A DNA stretch of 27,375 nt. Source: a virus. Location: positions 1 through 27,375 of the IMG/VR virus record IMGVR_UViG_3300031708_000037; one strand, written 5' to 3'. A model generated the notes under the pieces. It worked only from the letters and a program-made list of their open reading frames with translations, did no database searches and had not been told where the DNA came from. How positions within the stretch are numbered: position 1 is the first letter of the stretch; each line of letters opens with the position of its first letter. The position numbers and the translations under genes are program-made. Below, piece by piece: positions 8,560 through 15,128 of the stretch.

Positions 8560-8810
8560 GTCTCAGCCTCCTTGAGCTCCTGGATCGTCGCTTGCAGCTC
8601 TGCGACCGTCGCCTCCAACGCGGCGATGCGCGCCACGTCGGCCGGCGGGCCAGGCGGGCCTTCCGGACCAGGCGGCCCTTGCGGTCCGGCCGGGCCTTGA
8701 GCGCCGGCGGGTCCGGCCGGGCCAGGCGGGCCTTGCGGCCCGGGCGCTCCGCCGGCCGATTGACCGCCGCCCATCTTGCCCAGCACAACGAACTTTGGTT
8801 CTTGCGCCAT
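8556..8810 (-). CDS. Short collagen-like protein (84 aa)
   Basis: An 84-aa protein with three parts: a Gly-rich N-terminus ([21 protein letters not shown]), a collagen block of about 12 Gly-X-Y triplets (residues 21-57) and a C-terminal coiled-coil ([20 protein letters not shown]). I chose the ATG at 8810 because GAGG lies 5 bases upstream; a TTG at 8825 is an alternative that would overlap the upstream gene. The same order of parts and the shared ADV-x-R-x-AALE coil start in the next gene point to duplication. Probably a trimeric virion protein; exact role unknown. Confidence 0.8.
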   Translation of the reverse strand: MAQEPKFVVLGKMGGGQSAGGAPGPQGPPGPAGPAGAQGPAGPQGPPGPEGPPGPPADVARIAALEATVAELQATIQELKEAET

Positions 8811-8821
8811 GAAAGCCTCAT

Positions 8822-9613
8822 TCAAGCTGCGGCGGCCTGCGATCGTCCGCCTGGGTCAGTCTCCGGAATGTCCAAAGGCGCAATCCCGAGCGCCGTTAGG
8901 CCTTGCAAGGTGTAGCTGCCGCGCTTCTGCTCGATCCGCCACGACGGCAGGCCGGGCGTGGTCTGGAAATGCGCCTCGATCAGCGCGGCGATGGCGCCAA
9001 GATCCGGATCGTCGTGCGCGAGGTCGAAGAAGTCGCGCCAGAAACCTTTCGGGATCGGCTCGCCATAAACCGGGTCGGCCAAGACGCCGAGCTGCATCCG
9101 CATGATCCGCGAGGCGAAGCGAATCGCGCTTTGCTGCTGCTGCTGACCAGGGCCGCCGCGCCGGACCTCGACGCGTGGGCGCCCGGCGACGGTGAACAGC
9201 CGCCACAACTCCGACCATGGGTTGTCCACGGCGAGCAAAGCTTGCAGCGCTTGTTGGGAAAGGAAGCCGATCGACAGTTCAAGCCCGCTGTCGGTTTGCG
9301 CCAGCGTCGTGGTGTGCGGTCCGCCCGGCGGCGCATGGGCGTTGGCGTCAGGCCCGGCCGGCGCCACCACGATCTGATCGGCGACCGCGCACTCGATGGT
9401 CAGATAGACTCGCGCGTCGGGATTGTGCAGCGAGTCGTCCTGAGTGTCGGCGTCGGCGTCGTCGGTGTAGACGCCGATGAACGGCGCGCGCTCCTCCTCG
9501 ATCTTGAGATCAGCGGCTTGGGCGGGCGAATCGTACACGCGCCCGCCGGCCCAGGTGCGGCCTTTGAGCGCTTTGACCGTCAACAATCTTAGAACATCCT
9601 GCCCGAGGATCAT
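8822..9613 (-). CDS. Hypothetical neck/tail-completion-region protein (263 aa)
   Basis: A 263-aa protein coupled by ATGA to the upstream 142-aa gene. The start [21 protein letters not shown] at 9613 sets the coupling; longer readings have no support. The first 170 residues are alpha/beta ([18 protein letters not shown], then [19 protein letters not shown] and [19 protein letters not shown]), similar in style to tail-terminator or minor tail proteins that occupy this site in other phages. A run of five Gln (encoded by CTG repeats on the plus strand near 9130) sits in a loop, and the C-terminus is helical with [19 protein letters not shown] cannot assign a family; a tail-terminator or neck role is a positional inference. 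Confidence 0.65.
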   Translation of the reverse strand: MILGQDVLRLLTVKALKGRTWAGGRVYDSPAQAADLKIEEERAPFIGVYTDDADADTQDDSLHNPDARVYLTIECAVADQIVVAPAGPDANAHAPPGGPHTTTLAQTDSGLELSIGFLSQQALQALLAVDNPWSELWRLFTVAGRPRVEVRRGGPGQQQQQSAIRFASRIMRMQLGVLADPVYGEPIPKGFWRDFFDLAHDDPDLGAIAALIEAHFQTTPGLPSWRIEQKRGSYTLQGLTALGIAPLDIPETDPGGRSQAAAA

Positions 9614-10038
9614 GAGACGTTCACCAACGAGCACCAGCAATGAAAACGGGCCGAGCCGTCGTCGCCGATGCGAGTGATCTCGACCATGCGATTGGTCGGC
9701 TCGCGCTCCTCCGGCATCTCGATCCGATCGCCGCGACGCGGCGCGCCGAAGCGCCGCCATTCATCCGTCAGAAACAACACCCACTCGAAATCGATCATCA
9801 GCGTCGCCGTGCCGACCGTGCCGCCGCCGCTCCCGGCCTCGACCGGCAGGCCGCTGACCGCCCAAGTCACGATCGCCGGCAAGCGCCGGACCGGCCGGTT
9901 TGGATCAGGCCGCCCGCCCGGGATGACGACAAAGTCGCCGCCGCCGCCGGGGAGCATCGGCAGCCAGATGACCGGGTCTTCGAGCACCCGTCCGACCGCT
10001 GCGGCGGTGCGCGCGTCGATATTGTCGAACAGCGCCAT
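9610..10038 (-). CDS. Hypothetical head-tail joining-region protein (142 aa)
   Basis: A 142-aa protein beginning 6 bp after the major capsid gene, the usual place for head-completion proteins. The sequence is beta-rich and contains DPVIWLPMLPGGGGDFVVIPGG, a WAVSGLPVEAGSG loop and RRGDRIEMPEEREPTNRMVEITRIGDDGSARFH. The last segment, a short hydrophobic strand followed by a turn, is common in proteins that close the capsid or cap the tail tube. It overlaps the next gene by ATGA. No recognised domain; possible head-tail adaptor. Confidence 0.65.
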   Translation of the reverse strand: MALFDNIDARTAAAVGRVLEDPVIWLPMLPGGGGDFVVIPGGRPDPNRPVRRLPAIVTWAVSGLPVEAGSGGGTVGTATLMIDFEWVLFLTDEWRRFGAPRRGDRIEMPEEREPTNRMVEITRIGDDGSARFHCWCSLVNVS

Positions 10039-10044
10039 CAGCGT

Positions 10045-11070
10045 TCAACTGCCGCTGATCCGGGCGCGGCGCAGCATGTCCGGCCGCGAACACACGAACA
10101 GCGGATAGTTGTACGCCTCGAACCGCACCCAGGCGCCGCGGTCGCGGTCGGGAATGGTGAGCGCGTAAATGTCGCGGCCAGGCAGATTGATGAACGGGTC
10201 GAACTCCGCCGGCCCCCAGATTTGACGGAACGCCTCGTTGGCGCCGACCGGGAAGAAATGCGCCTCGTTGCCGGCGATCGCCATCGTCGTGCCGTCGTCG
10301 GTGCCGCGATAGTCGTGCCAGATGACCCCGCCGAACGGGAATTGATCGAGAATCTGAGCGCGCAAATCCGCCGCCGCCGACCAGTTGAGATAGGTCGCCT
10401 CGACCTTCGGATGGGTTAGCAAGCGCTCGTAAAACTCGGCCCCGCATAGCGCGTGCAATTGCGTCCGCCCGGGGATCCAGCCGCCTTGCGAGGTGCGCTC
10501 AACGTCGCGAGTCAATTGCCGCAACAGCATGCGCAGATTGGCGGCGGGGTCGTTGAGCGGAAAGTCGATCCACGCCGGGAGCGGGACGCCCCAGCTCTGC
10601 CAGAAATCGTCGAGCACCGAGCCGTCGGCGTCGAGCACTATGCCCAGCACCGCGCCAAGCCGCATGTATTCCTGGGTGAACTCGAGGTCGATTCGGATCT
10701 TGGCGCTGCGGTTGGCCAATTCCTGTTGAACCATGGCGATCTGCTGGAAGTCCGGCGCGAGCATGAGCCCGGTCAGGCTTTCGGCCATCAGGGTCGAGCC
10801 CTTGGCCAGTCGATGAATGATGAACGAGCGCAGATCGCTCGGCTTCTTTTCCAGCTCGACCGGCGGCGCGCCGATCGGCGAGGTCGGGATCAGCGACAGC
10901 ACCCCCTCGCTCTGCGCCATGGCGATTTGGCGGGTGCTTGAACTCGAGACGGTGAACAACGCCGGCCCGAACGCGCCGAGCATCGACGGTTGATAGGCGA
11001 TCCGTTCGACGACCGCGGTGAGTTGAACGGCCTGGAACGTCGGCAGATTGAACAGGTTGGAGAGGAGCAT
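10045..11070 (-). CDS. E: Major capsid protein, lambda gpE-like
   Basis: A 341-aa protein matching the lambda gpE family, the HK97-fold major head protein. Supporting signs are the N-terminal arm (MLLSNLFNLPTFQAVQLTAVVERIAYQP), the segment QIAMAQSEGVLSLIPTSPIG then RSFIIHRLAKGSTLMAESL, the typical EYMRLGAVLGIVLDADGSV, and the late gpE-type stretch EAHFFPVGANEAFRQIWGPAEF. Length is the same as lambda gpE (341 aa). It follows the gpD-like decoration gene after a 164-bp spacer with a hairpin, and AAGGA lies upstream of its ATG. The spacer is unusual in an otherwise tightly packed operon and may allow separate high-level expression. Confidence 0.92.
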   Translation of the reverse strand: MLLSNLFNLPTFQAVQLTAVVERIAYQPSMLGAFGPALFTVSSSSTRQIAMAQSEGVLSLIPTSPIGAPPVELEKKPSDLRSFIIHRLAKGSTLMAESLTGLMLAPDFQQIAMVQQELANRSAKIRIDLEFTQEYMRLGAVLGIVLDADGSVLDDFWQSWGVPLPAWIDFPLNDPAANLRMLLRQLTRDVERTSQGGWIPGRTQLHALCGAEFYERLLTHPKVEATYLNWSAAADLRAQILDQFPFGGVIWHDYRGTDDGTTMAIAGNEAHFFPVGANEAFRQIWGPAEFDPFINLPGRDIYALTIPDRDRGAWVRFEAYNYPLFVCSRPDMLRRARISGS

Positions 11071-11197
11071 GACCGCAAGTCCTTATGATCCGCCGCCGGC
11101 GCTTTTGCGAAAGAGCGCGGCCGTGATAAGTTCTTTGCGTTTCAGGCCCCCTTTTGGCTTTTAGGCCTCCCTGTTTCCAGCTTTTCCTCTCACATTG

Positions 11198-11229
11198 CCG
11201 CCGGCCTCCATCCGGCGGTTTTTTCTTTT
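11198..11229 (+). terminator. Hairpin plus T-run, plus-strand terminator shape
   Basis: The plus strand reads CCGCCGG, a 7-base loop, CCGGCGG, then TTTTTTCTTTT. This is a perfect 7-bp GC stem followed directly by a T-run, i.e. an intrinsic terminator for plus-strand transcription. The surrounding genes are on the minus strand and there is no plus-strand gene here. On the minus strand the stem is preceded by the A-run and not followed by T, so it should not stop the late transcript; it could stabilise or separate the capsid mRNA or block antisense transcription. Confidence 0.6.
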
Positions 11230-11234
11230 GGCTT

Positions 11235-11600
11235 TTACCGCATGACCACGTGAGCGGCGGCGAGGCCGGCGTAAGCCTCATTTCGCTCCTCTTCGCCGAT
11301 CTCGCCGACGAATCTCAACATCGCCCGCTGCAATTCGCAGTCGCGCACCATGCCGGTCGCCCGAACGTCGGCGTCGCGGGCGTCCACCGTCTGAAACAGC
11401 ACGGCGAGCGCGCCGTCCTCGCCGCCGGCGAACGGCGCGTATTTGACCTCGTCGCCGTCCTGCGCCTGCAGGATCGTCCCGTCAGGATAGAGGCCGCCCT
11501 GGGCGACCACGATTTGCTCGCGCGAGCGGTAGCCGTTCGCCTCGCTGACAATGAAATTGGCGGTCGGGCCATAGGCCGGGACCTCGATAACGGTGCTCAT
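11235..11600 (-). CDS. D: Head decoration protein, lambda gpD-like
   Basis: A 121-aa protein of the gpD/HDPD type, which forms trimers that stabilise the expanded capsid. Recognisable text is MSTVIEVPAYGPTANFIVSE at the N-terminus, then QIVVAQGGLYPDGTILQAQDG and ALAVLFQTVDARDADVRATGMVRDCELQR. The GGLYPDGTIL turn and the DARDADV–CEL stretch are typical of the family. It sits between the prohead protease and the major capsid gene, exactly as in lambda (C, D, E). The ATG at 11600 is the first credible start; the longer open frame upstream overlaps the protease gene. Confidence 0.88.
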   Translation of the reverse strand: MSTVIEVPAYGPTANFIVSEANGYRSREQIVVAQGGLYPDGTILQAQDGDEVKYAPFAGGEDGALAVLFQTVDARDADVRATGMVRDCELQRAMLRFVGEIGEEERNEAYAGLAAAHVVMR

Positions 11601-11626
11601 TTTGCTTCGCCTTCCTTTGGCTTGGC

Positions 11627-12049
11627 TCAGGCCCGCGCCCGCCGGGTGTCGGCCTGAGTGTTGGCGTTGGTGCGGGTGATTGCGGCGTCCCATCCGGCCG
11701 CGGCGGGGTCGGCCCGCGACGTCCCCGGCGCCGACGACACCGCCTCCGCTCCCGTCTCCGCCGACCGTTCGGCCAGCGTCAGTCGAGCCGGGTTGGCCGG
11801 CGTCAGCTCGCACATCGCGCCGACCGCATCGGCCGGCATTTGCGGGGCCTCGCACGCGAGCCGCAGGGCGAAGGCCTCCTTGCCCTTCACCCGCGAATCG
11901 GCGGCGATCGCCTTGAAGCGCGTCACCTGGGTGGCCTCGCCCTGAGCCGTTGCTTGCGTAAGTCTGGCGTCAAACTCGGTCTGTTGCATGCCGACCATCG
12001 GCGGGCCGGCGTCGAGGGTGGCCGTTTCGAGAGATTCAAATTCTTGCAT
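11627..12049 (-). CDS. Probable nested capsid scaffold (lambda Nu3-like internal start)
   Basis: Inside the protease gene, in the same frame, the codon for Met334 is preceded by AAGGACGAGGCCC, which gives two Shine-Dalgarno options (AAGGA at 8 bases, GAGG at 3). Starting there yields a 140-aa protein, MQEFESLETATLDAGPPMVG onward, with helical Gln/Ala/Glu-rich content (FDARLTQATAQGEATQVTRF), the composition expected of a scaffold. In lambda the scaffold Nu3 is made the same way from an internal start of gene C. The internal start is seen in the sequence; its use is inferred. Confidence 0.55.
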   Translation of the reverse strand: MQEFESLETATLDAGPPMVGMQQTEFDARLTQATAQGEATQVTRFKAIAADSRVKGKEAFALRLACEAPQMPADAVGAMCELTPANPARLTLAERSAETGAEAVSSAPGTSRADPAAAGWDAAITRTNANTQADTRRARA

Positions 12050-13048
12050 GGGCCTCGTCCTTGTTGCCTTGGCCCCGGCTGCGGCCGGTGCCGCTTGACG
12101 TTCATCCGCTCGGCGGCCGGCGCGGCGGGTCAGGTCGCTTAGCACTTCCTCGAAAGTGCCAACGTCGTCAACGAGGCGCGCGTCGATCGCCTCGCGCCCG
12201 ACATAGACCCGGCCCTCGGTGCTGCGCGCCGCACTGGCGGGAGTGCGGCGCCCACGTCCGGCCGCCACCGTCTCTACAAATAATTCATAATACCGATGCA
12301 CTTCATCGCGCAACGTCGCCTCCGCGTCGCCGCTCAGCGGCTCCAGCGGGTTGCCGTCCATTTTGCGCGCCCCTTCGAACAGCAGGGTCGGGGTCACCCC
12401 CTCGTGGTCGAGCTGGCGCGAGAAGTCGAGATGCAGAATGAGGCAGCCGATCGAGCCGCTGATCGCGGACGGCGCGACGATGATTCGGGTCGCGCCGGAG
12501 GCCAGCGCATAGCCGGCCGAGGCCGCCATGCTGTTGGCGATCGCGATCACCGGCTTGCTCGCCGCCACGTCGCGCACCGCTTGCGCCGCCTCGAACGCGC
12601 CGTTGGCCTCGCCGCCCGGCGTGTCGAGATCGAGAATCAAGCTCTTCACCCGCGAATCCGCGCCGGCCCGGGCCAACTGGTGCTTGATCCCCTCATAGGA
12701 GGTCTCGCCCGAATAGGATCCGACGAAGGCGCCGCGGTTGATCAGCGTGCCGGTCACGGTGATAACGCCGACGCCCTGGCGGGTGAGCTTGAACGGCTCG
12801 ATCGAGCGACTGCGCCCGCCCTCTTGCCCCTCGCTGGCCGGCCATTCGCCGACGAATCGGCTGGCTTCCGGGCGCGGCCGGCGCGGCGCGGAGAGCGCGG
12901 GGAGGAGCGGATCGTCGGGCAGGGGCATGGGCGTGACGCCCAATCTCCCGGCAAGCGCGTTGTAGACGATCGCCGCCTTGACCGGATGAGCCCACAAGGG
13001 CGCGTCAATCAACCGCGACATGACGTGGGCGTAGCGCAGCGCGTTCAT
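11627..13048 (-). CDS. C: Prohead protease, SppA/S49 (lambda gpC-like), with scaffold domain
   Basis: A 473-aa protein. Residues 90-310 form a serine peptidase domain of the ClpP/SppA (S49) type. They show the GVGVITVTGTLINRG strand, LILDLDTPGGEANG, the nucleophile segment NSMAASAGYALASG (Ser about residue 177) and ARKMDGNPLEPLSG, which contains the probable dyad Lys (about residue 229). This is the lambda gpC type, which processes portal and scaffold during head maturation. From residue 334 the protein changes to a polar, helical scaffold-like region. The ATG at 13048 (MNALRYAHVMSRL) overlaps the upstream 63-aa gene by ATGA; a longer reading to 13138 has no ribosome-site support. Confidence 0.9.
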   Translation of the reverse strand: MNALRYAHVMSRLIDAPLWAHPVKAAIVYNALAGRLGVTPMPLPDDPLLPALSAPRRPRPEASRFVGEWPASEGQEGGRSRSIEPFKLTRQGVGVITVTGTLINRGAFVGSYSGETSYEGIKHQLARAGADSRVKSLILDLDTPGGEANGAFEAAQAVRDVAASKPVIAIANSMAASAGYALASGATRIIVAPSAISGSIGCLILHLDFSRQLDHEGVTPTLLFEGARKMDGNPLEPLSGDAEATLRDEVHRYYELFVETVAAGRGRRTPASAARSTEGRVYVGREAIDARLVDDVGTFEEVLSDLTRRAGRRADERQAAPAAAGAKATRTRPMQEFESLETATLDAGPPMVGMQQTEFDARLTQATAQGEATQVTRFKAIAADSRVKGKEAFALRLACEAPQMPADAVGAMCELTPANPARLTLAERSAETGAEAVSSAPGTSRADPAAAGWDAAITRTNANTQADTRRARA

Positions 13049-13236
13049 GCGTCGAACTCCTCGTCGAATTCCTCGAACCCCCACCAGGTCTTGCGGCATT
13101 GTTTGCAGAAGCGCACCGTCCAGCCTTCGGCGTTCCACATGATGAGCGGCACGTCATCCTCGGGGATCACGGCGGAGCAATAGGAGCACGGCACGGTCGG
13201 CACGCTGTCCGGCCGCCCCAGGCCACCTCGGCCCAA
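13045..13236 (-). CDS. Small zinc-ribbon protein (63 aa)
   Basis: A short protein with two Cys pairs, CSYC and CKQC, about 25 residues apart (VPCSYCSAVIPEDDVPLIMW, then RFCKQCRKTWWGFEEFDEE), the layout of a small zinc ribbon. The acidic and aromatic C-terminus may bind a partner. The start is uncertain: a TTG at 13236 has GAAGGCGGG upstream, while in-frame GTG codons about 12-15 residues later would give a shorter form starting just before CSYC. It overlaps the protease gene by ATGA. Role unknown. Confidence 0.6.
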   Translation of the reverse strand: MGRGGLGRPDSVPTVPCSYCSAVIPEDDVPLIMWNAEGWTVRFCKQCRKTWWGFEEFDEEFDA

Positions 13237-13270
13237 TTAAAACCCGCCTTCGGTTCGAGCGGCGGCGCGT

Positions 13271-13510
13271 TCATGCGTCGAAATTCCTGAAGTCCGAGGC
13301 GATTGCGATCTTTGCCGCGATGATCTTGTCGATTGCTGCTTTGACCCCTCCTCGAAGCGCGCCATCGACGGCCCGGGAGTCAATGAGCGATTGAACGAGT
13401 GCGGTCGGTTCGTCGACCGCACGGACTAAATCGTCAGTTTCTTCCTCATCCGCCGCGCGGAGCGACCGCATCTGGCGCCCTATACTTTCCATCACTCGCT
13501 CGGCATTCAT
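13271..13510 (-). CDS. Hypothetical helical protein overlapping the Arc-type gene (79 aa)
   Basis: A predicted all-helical acidic protein (MNAERVMESIGRQMRSLRAA, then EETDDLVRAVDEPTALVQSL and AIDKIIAAKIAIASDF). It overlaps the 3' end of the Arc-type gene by 65 bp in another frame, which is unusual in an operon where most overlaps are 4 bp. No good Shine-Dalgarno sequence precedes the two adjacent ATG codons (13513 and 13510). It may be a separate coupled gene or the shifted C-terminus of the Arc-type protein. No family recognised. Confidence 0.45.
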   Translation of the reverse strand: MNAERVMESIGRQMRSLRAADEEETDDLVRAVDEPTALVQSLIDSRAVDGALRGGVKAAIDKIIAAKIAIASDFRNFDA

Positions 13511-13691
13511 CATGAAACGGACAAAAATCCGGCTGCTCGAACGTACGGGCAAGCCGGAGCACCATTTCAGCGTTCAGGGATACTCCATGACTTTGGGCGG
13601 CGGCCTTCAGCCTAAGATGCTCGTGCTCTCTCATCCGCAGATTGACCTGCACGATGTCGGTCGTTTCGCGGCGCGCAAGAGCGGCCTTCAT
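13446..13691 (-). CDS. Arc/MetJ-type ribbon-helix-helix DNA-binding protein
   Basis: An 81-aa protein whose residues about 13-50 match the Arc repressor pattern: a strand with alternating polar residues (VQVNLRMREHEHLRLKAAAQ) followed by SHGVSLNAEMVLRLARTFE. The SLNAE-x-V-x-RL stretch is diagnostic of Arc-family proteins, which bind DNA as dimers of dimers. The Cys-containing C-terminus (PDFCPFHDECRASDG) is not typical and may result from a frameshift, since a helical frame overlaps it. It is coupled by ATGA to the S74 spike gene. An Arc-type regulator within the head operon could control late or accessory phage genes. Confidence 0.75.
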   Translation of the reverse strand: MKAALARRETTDIVQVNLRMREHEHLRLKAAAQSHGVSLNAEMVLRLARTFEQPDFCPFHDECRASDGKYRAPDAVAPRGG

Positions 13692-14863
13692 CGCGCCGCC
13701 TCCAATTGTTCGACGCGCGCGGCCAGTTGCTTAATCGCGCCAAGGAGAAGGGCGAACATGTTGTTGGTTTCGATTTGCATCGGGTTGAACGGCGCGTCGC
13801 TCGACGCGGTCGCCGGCGGCGCTGGTGGCTTGACGATAAGCGACGGCGCGACTTCCTGAATGCGTTGCGCGACGAGACCGATCGGGATCAGAGTCTCCGG
13901 CGTCGACCCGACTGGCTTGATGTCGCCGGGCGTCGAATTGTCCCTCCAGCGAAACTGATAGAGCGGGATTTTCTCGACTGCGGCGAGACAATCGAAGGTC
14001 GCCGGCGCGATGTCTTGCTTGAGGCGTTCGTCGCTTTGGTTGGTGAGTTGCAGCCAGCCGGTGGCGTTATTGATGTTGACGAAAACGTTGCCGTTCCAGT
14101 GGAAGGCGTACCAATGCTCGCCGCCAAGCGACGTATGCAGTCCCAAGTTTCCCGCGCTCAACCCGTTGTTGCCAGTAACGGTGCCGCCCACGTTGGCCGC
14201 GCCGACTATGTTGGCGGTTGTGCCTACGTGCAGGTGTGCGCTTACGCTGACGCCGCCCGTCGCGGTGACGCCGCCGTCCAGATCAATCAGGACCGCCGCG
14301 CCCCATGTAATCTCAGCGCCGGCCTCGCCGTTCGCGGCCGTGTTGAAATGCATGACGCCGTTCGACGCGCTAACGGCAAACGCCGGCCCGTCGAAGGCGT
14401 AGCGCCATACGCCTTCAGTCAAAACAGCATTGCGAGTGAGATGGTTGTTAACCTCGCCGCCGCCGATCACGATCTGCGGGACGATGAGCGTCGGTTCGTC
14501 GAGCGTGCGGCCGCCATGCTCGCGAACGATCGGCGGCGCCTCTTGCCATTCGCGATCCTTGCGCCCGTAAGTCCGCCCGTCCTCGGGCTCGCCCGCGATC
14601 GCTTCAACGATGCGGTCGAGCAGCTCTCGCACGTCCTCGGGCACGCCGGTGACCTTAAGCGCGCCGTCGACCAGTTCTAGCGGCGCTTCGACCGCGATCG
14701 TCTGCGCCGGCCCGCGCTCGGGATCGAGGCGGCCGACCAAAGTCTGGCCGTCGACCTCGAGGGCGAAATCGTCGTTATGGCCGGCGACGACAAATTCGTG
14801 CAACGGCTCGCCGGCGGCATCGACCCGATCGCGAAGCGGCAGCGTGATCTTGGGATCGATCAT
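13688..14863 (-). CDS. Tail spike/fibre with C-terminal peptidase S74 chaperone domain
   Basis: A 391-aa protein. Residues 150-270 are a Gly/Asn-rich beta region (SVSAHLHVGTTANIVGAANV, then NVGGTVTGNNGLSAG), typical of fibre shafts. From residue 277, SDERLKQDIAPATFDCLAAV followed by EKIPLYQFRWRD and IPIGLVAQRIQEVAPSLI is the intramolecular chaperone auto-processing (S74) domain, which trimerises the spike and then cuts itself off before the SDERLKQDI serine. The last 25 residues form a coiled-coil. The start at 14863 gives an ATGA overlap with the gpW-like gene. Its place among head genes is odd: such proteins normally lie in the tail module. Confidence 0.85.
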   Translation of the reverse strand: MIDPKITLPLRDRVDAAGEPLHEFVVAGHNDDFALEVDGQTLVGRLDPERGPAQTIAVEAPLELVDGALKVTGVPEDVRELLDRIVEAIAGEPEDGRTYGRKDREWQEAPPIVREHGGRTLDEPTLIVPQIVIGGGEVNNHLTRNAVLTEGVWRYAFDGPAFAVSASNGVMHFNTAANGEAGAEITWGAAVLIDLDGGVTATGGVSVSAHLHVGTTANIVGAANVGGTVTGNNGLSAGNLGLHTSLGGEHWYAFHWNGNVFVNINNATGWLQLTNQSDERLKQDIAPATFDCLAAVEKIPLYQFRWRDNSTPGDIKPVGSTPETLIPIGLVAQRIQEVAPSLIVKPPAPPATASSDAPFNPMQIETNNMFALLLGAIKQLAARVEQLEAAR

Positions 14864-15126
14864 GGCCCGATCCGTCGCGATCCGGCGGTGATGGCGAATC
14901 GACGCCAGCGCACCGGCTTGCCGGACAAGAGCGCGCACTCGTTCTCGGCCGCGCGGTATTCGTTCAACAGCCGATCGAGATTGGCGTTCGAATAGCTCAC
15001 TCGACGATTGACGCCGTTGGCGGAATAGGTCACGTCCGATTCCTGCGAACCGGAAATCAGTCGATTGTAGGCCGCCCACAAGGCCGCGGCGCGGGCGCAC
15101 GGGTCGCTCCAATCGATCGCCGCCAT
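14860..15126 (-). CDS. Head-tail joining protein, lambda gpW-like
   Basis: An 88-aa protein right after the portal gene. It has a helical N-terminus (ARAAALWAAYNRLISGSQES) followed by a beta hairpin (DVTYSANGVNRRVSYSNANL) and a helix (DRLLNEYRAAENEC). This helix-hairpin-helix order is the gpW fold, a small protein that prepares the portal for tail binding. Lambda W is 68 aa; this one has about 20 extra C-terminal residues. The order terminase-portal-joining protein is lambda-like apart from the cargo island. Confidence 0.8.
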   Translation of the reverse strand: MAAIDWSDPCARAAALWAAYNRLISGSQESDVTYSANGVNRRVSYSNANLDRLLNEYRAAENECALLSGKPVRWRRFAITAGSRRIGP

Positions 15127-15128
15127 CG

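Noticed and set aside
8160-8740. Repetitive GC-rich DNA that could be taken for a CRISPR or other repeat array
   Set aside because: The periodicity is 9 bp of Gly-X-Y codons with no spacer-repeat structure.
8099-8915. Alternative frames through the collagen-like genes (Arg-rich or Gly/Pro-rich)
   Set aside because: GGN-CCN repeats keep all frames open on both strands. The chosen frames have good ribosome sites, coupling and non-repetitive coiled-coil ends.
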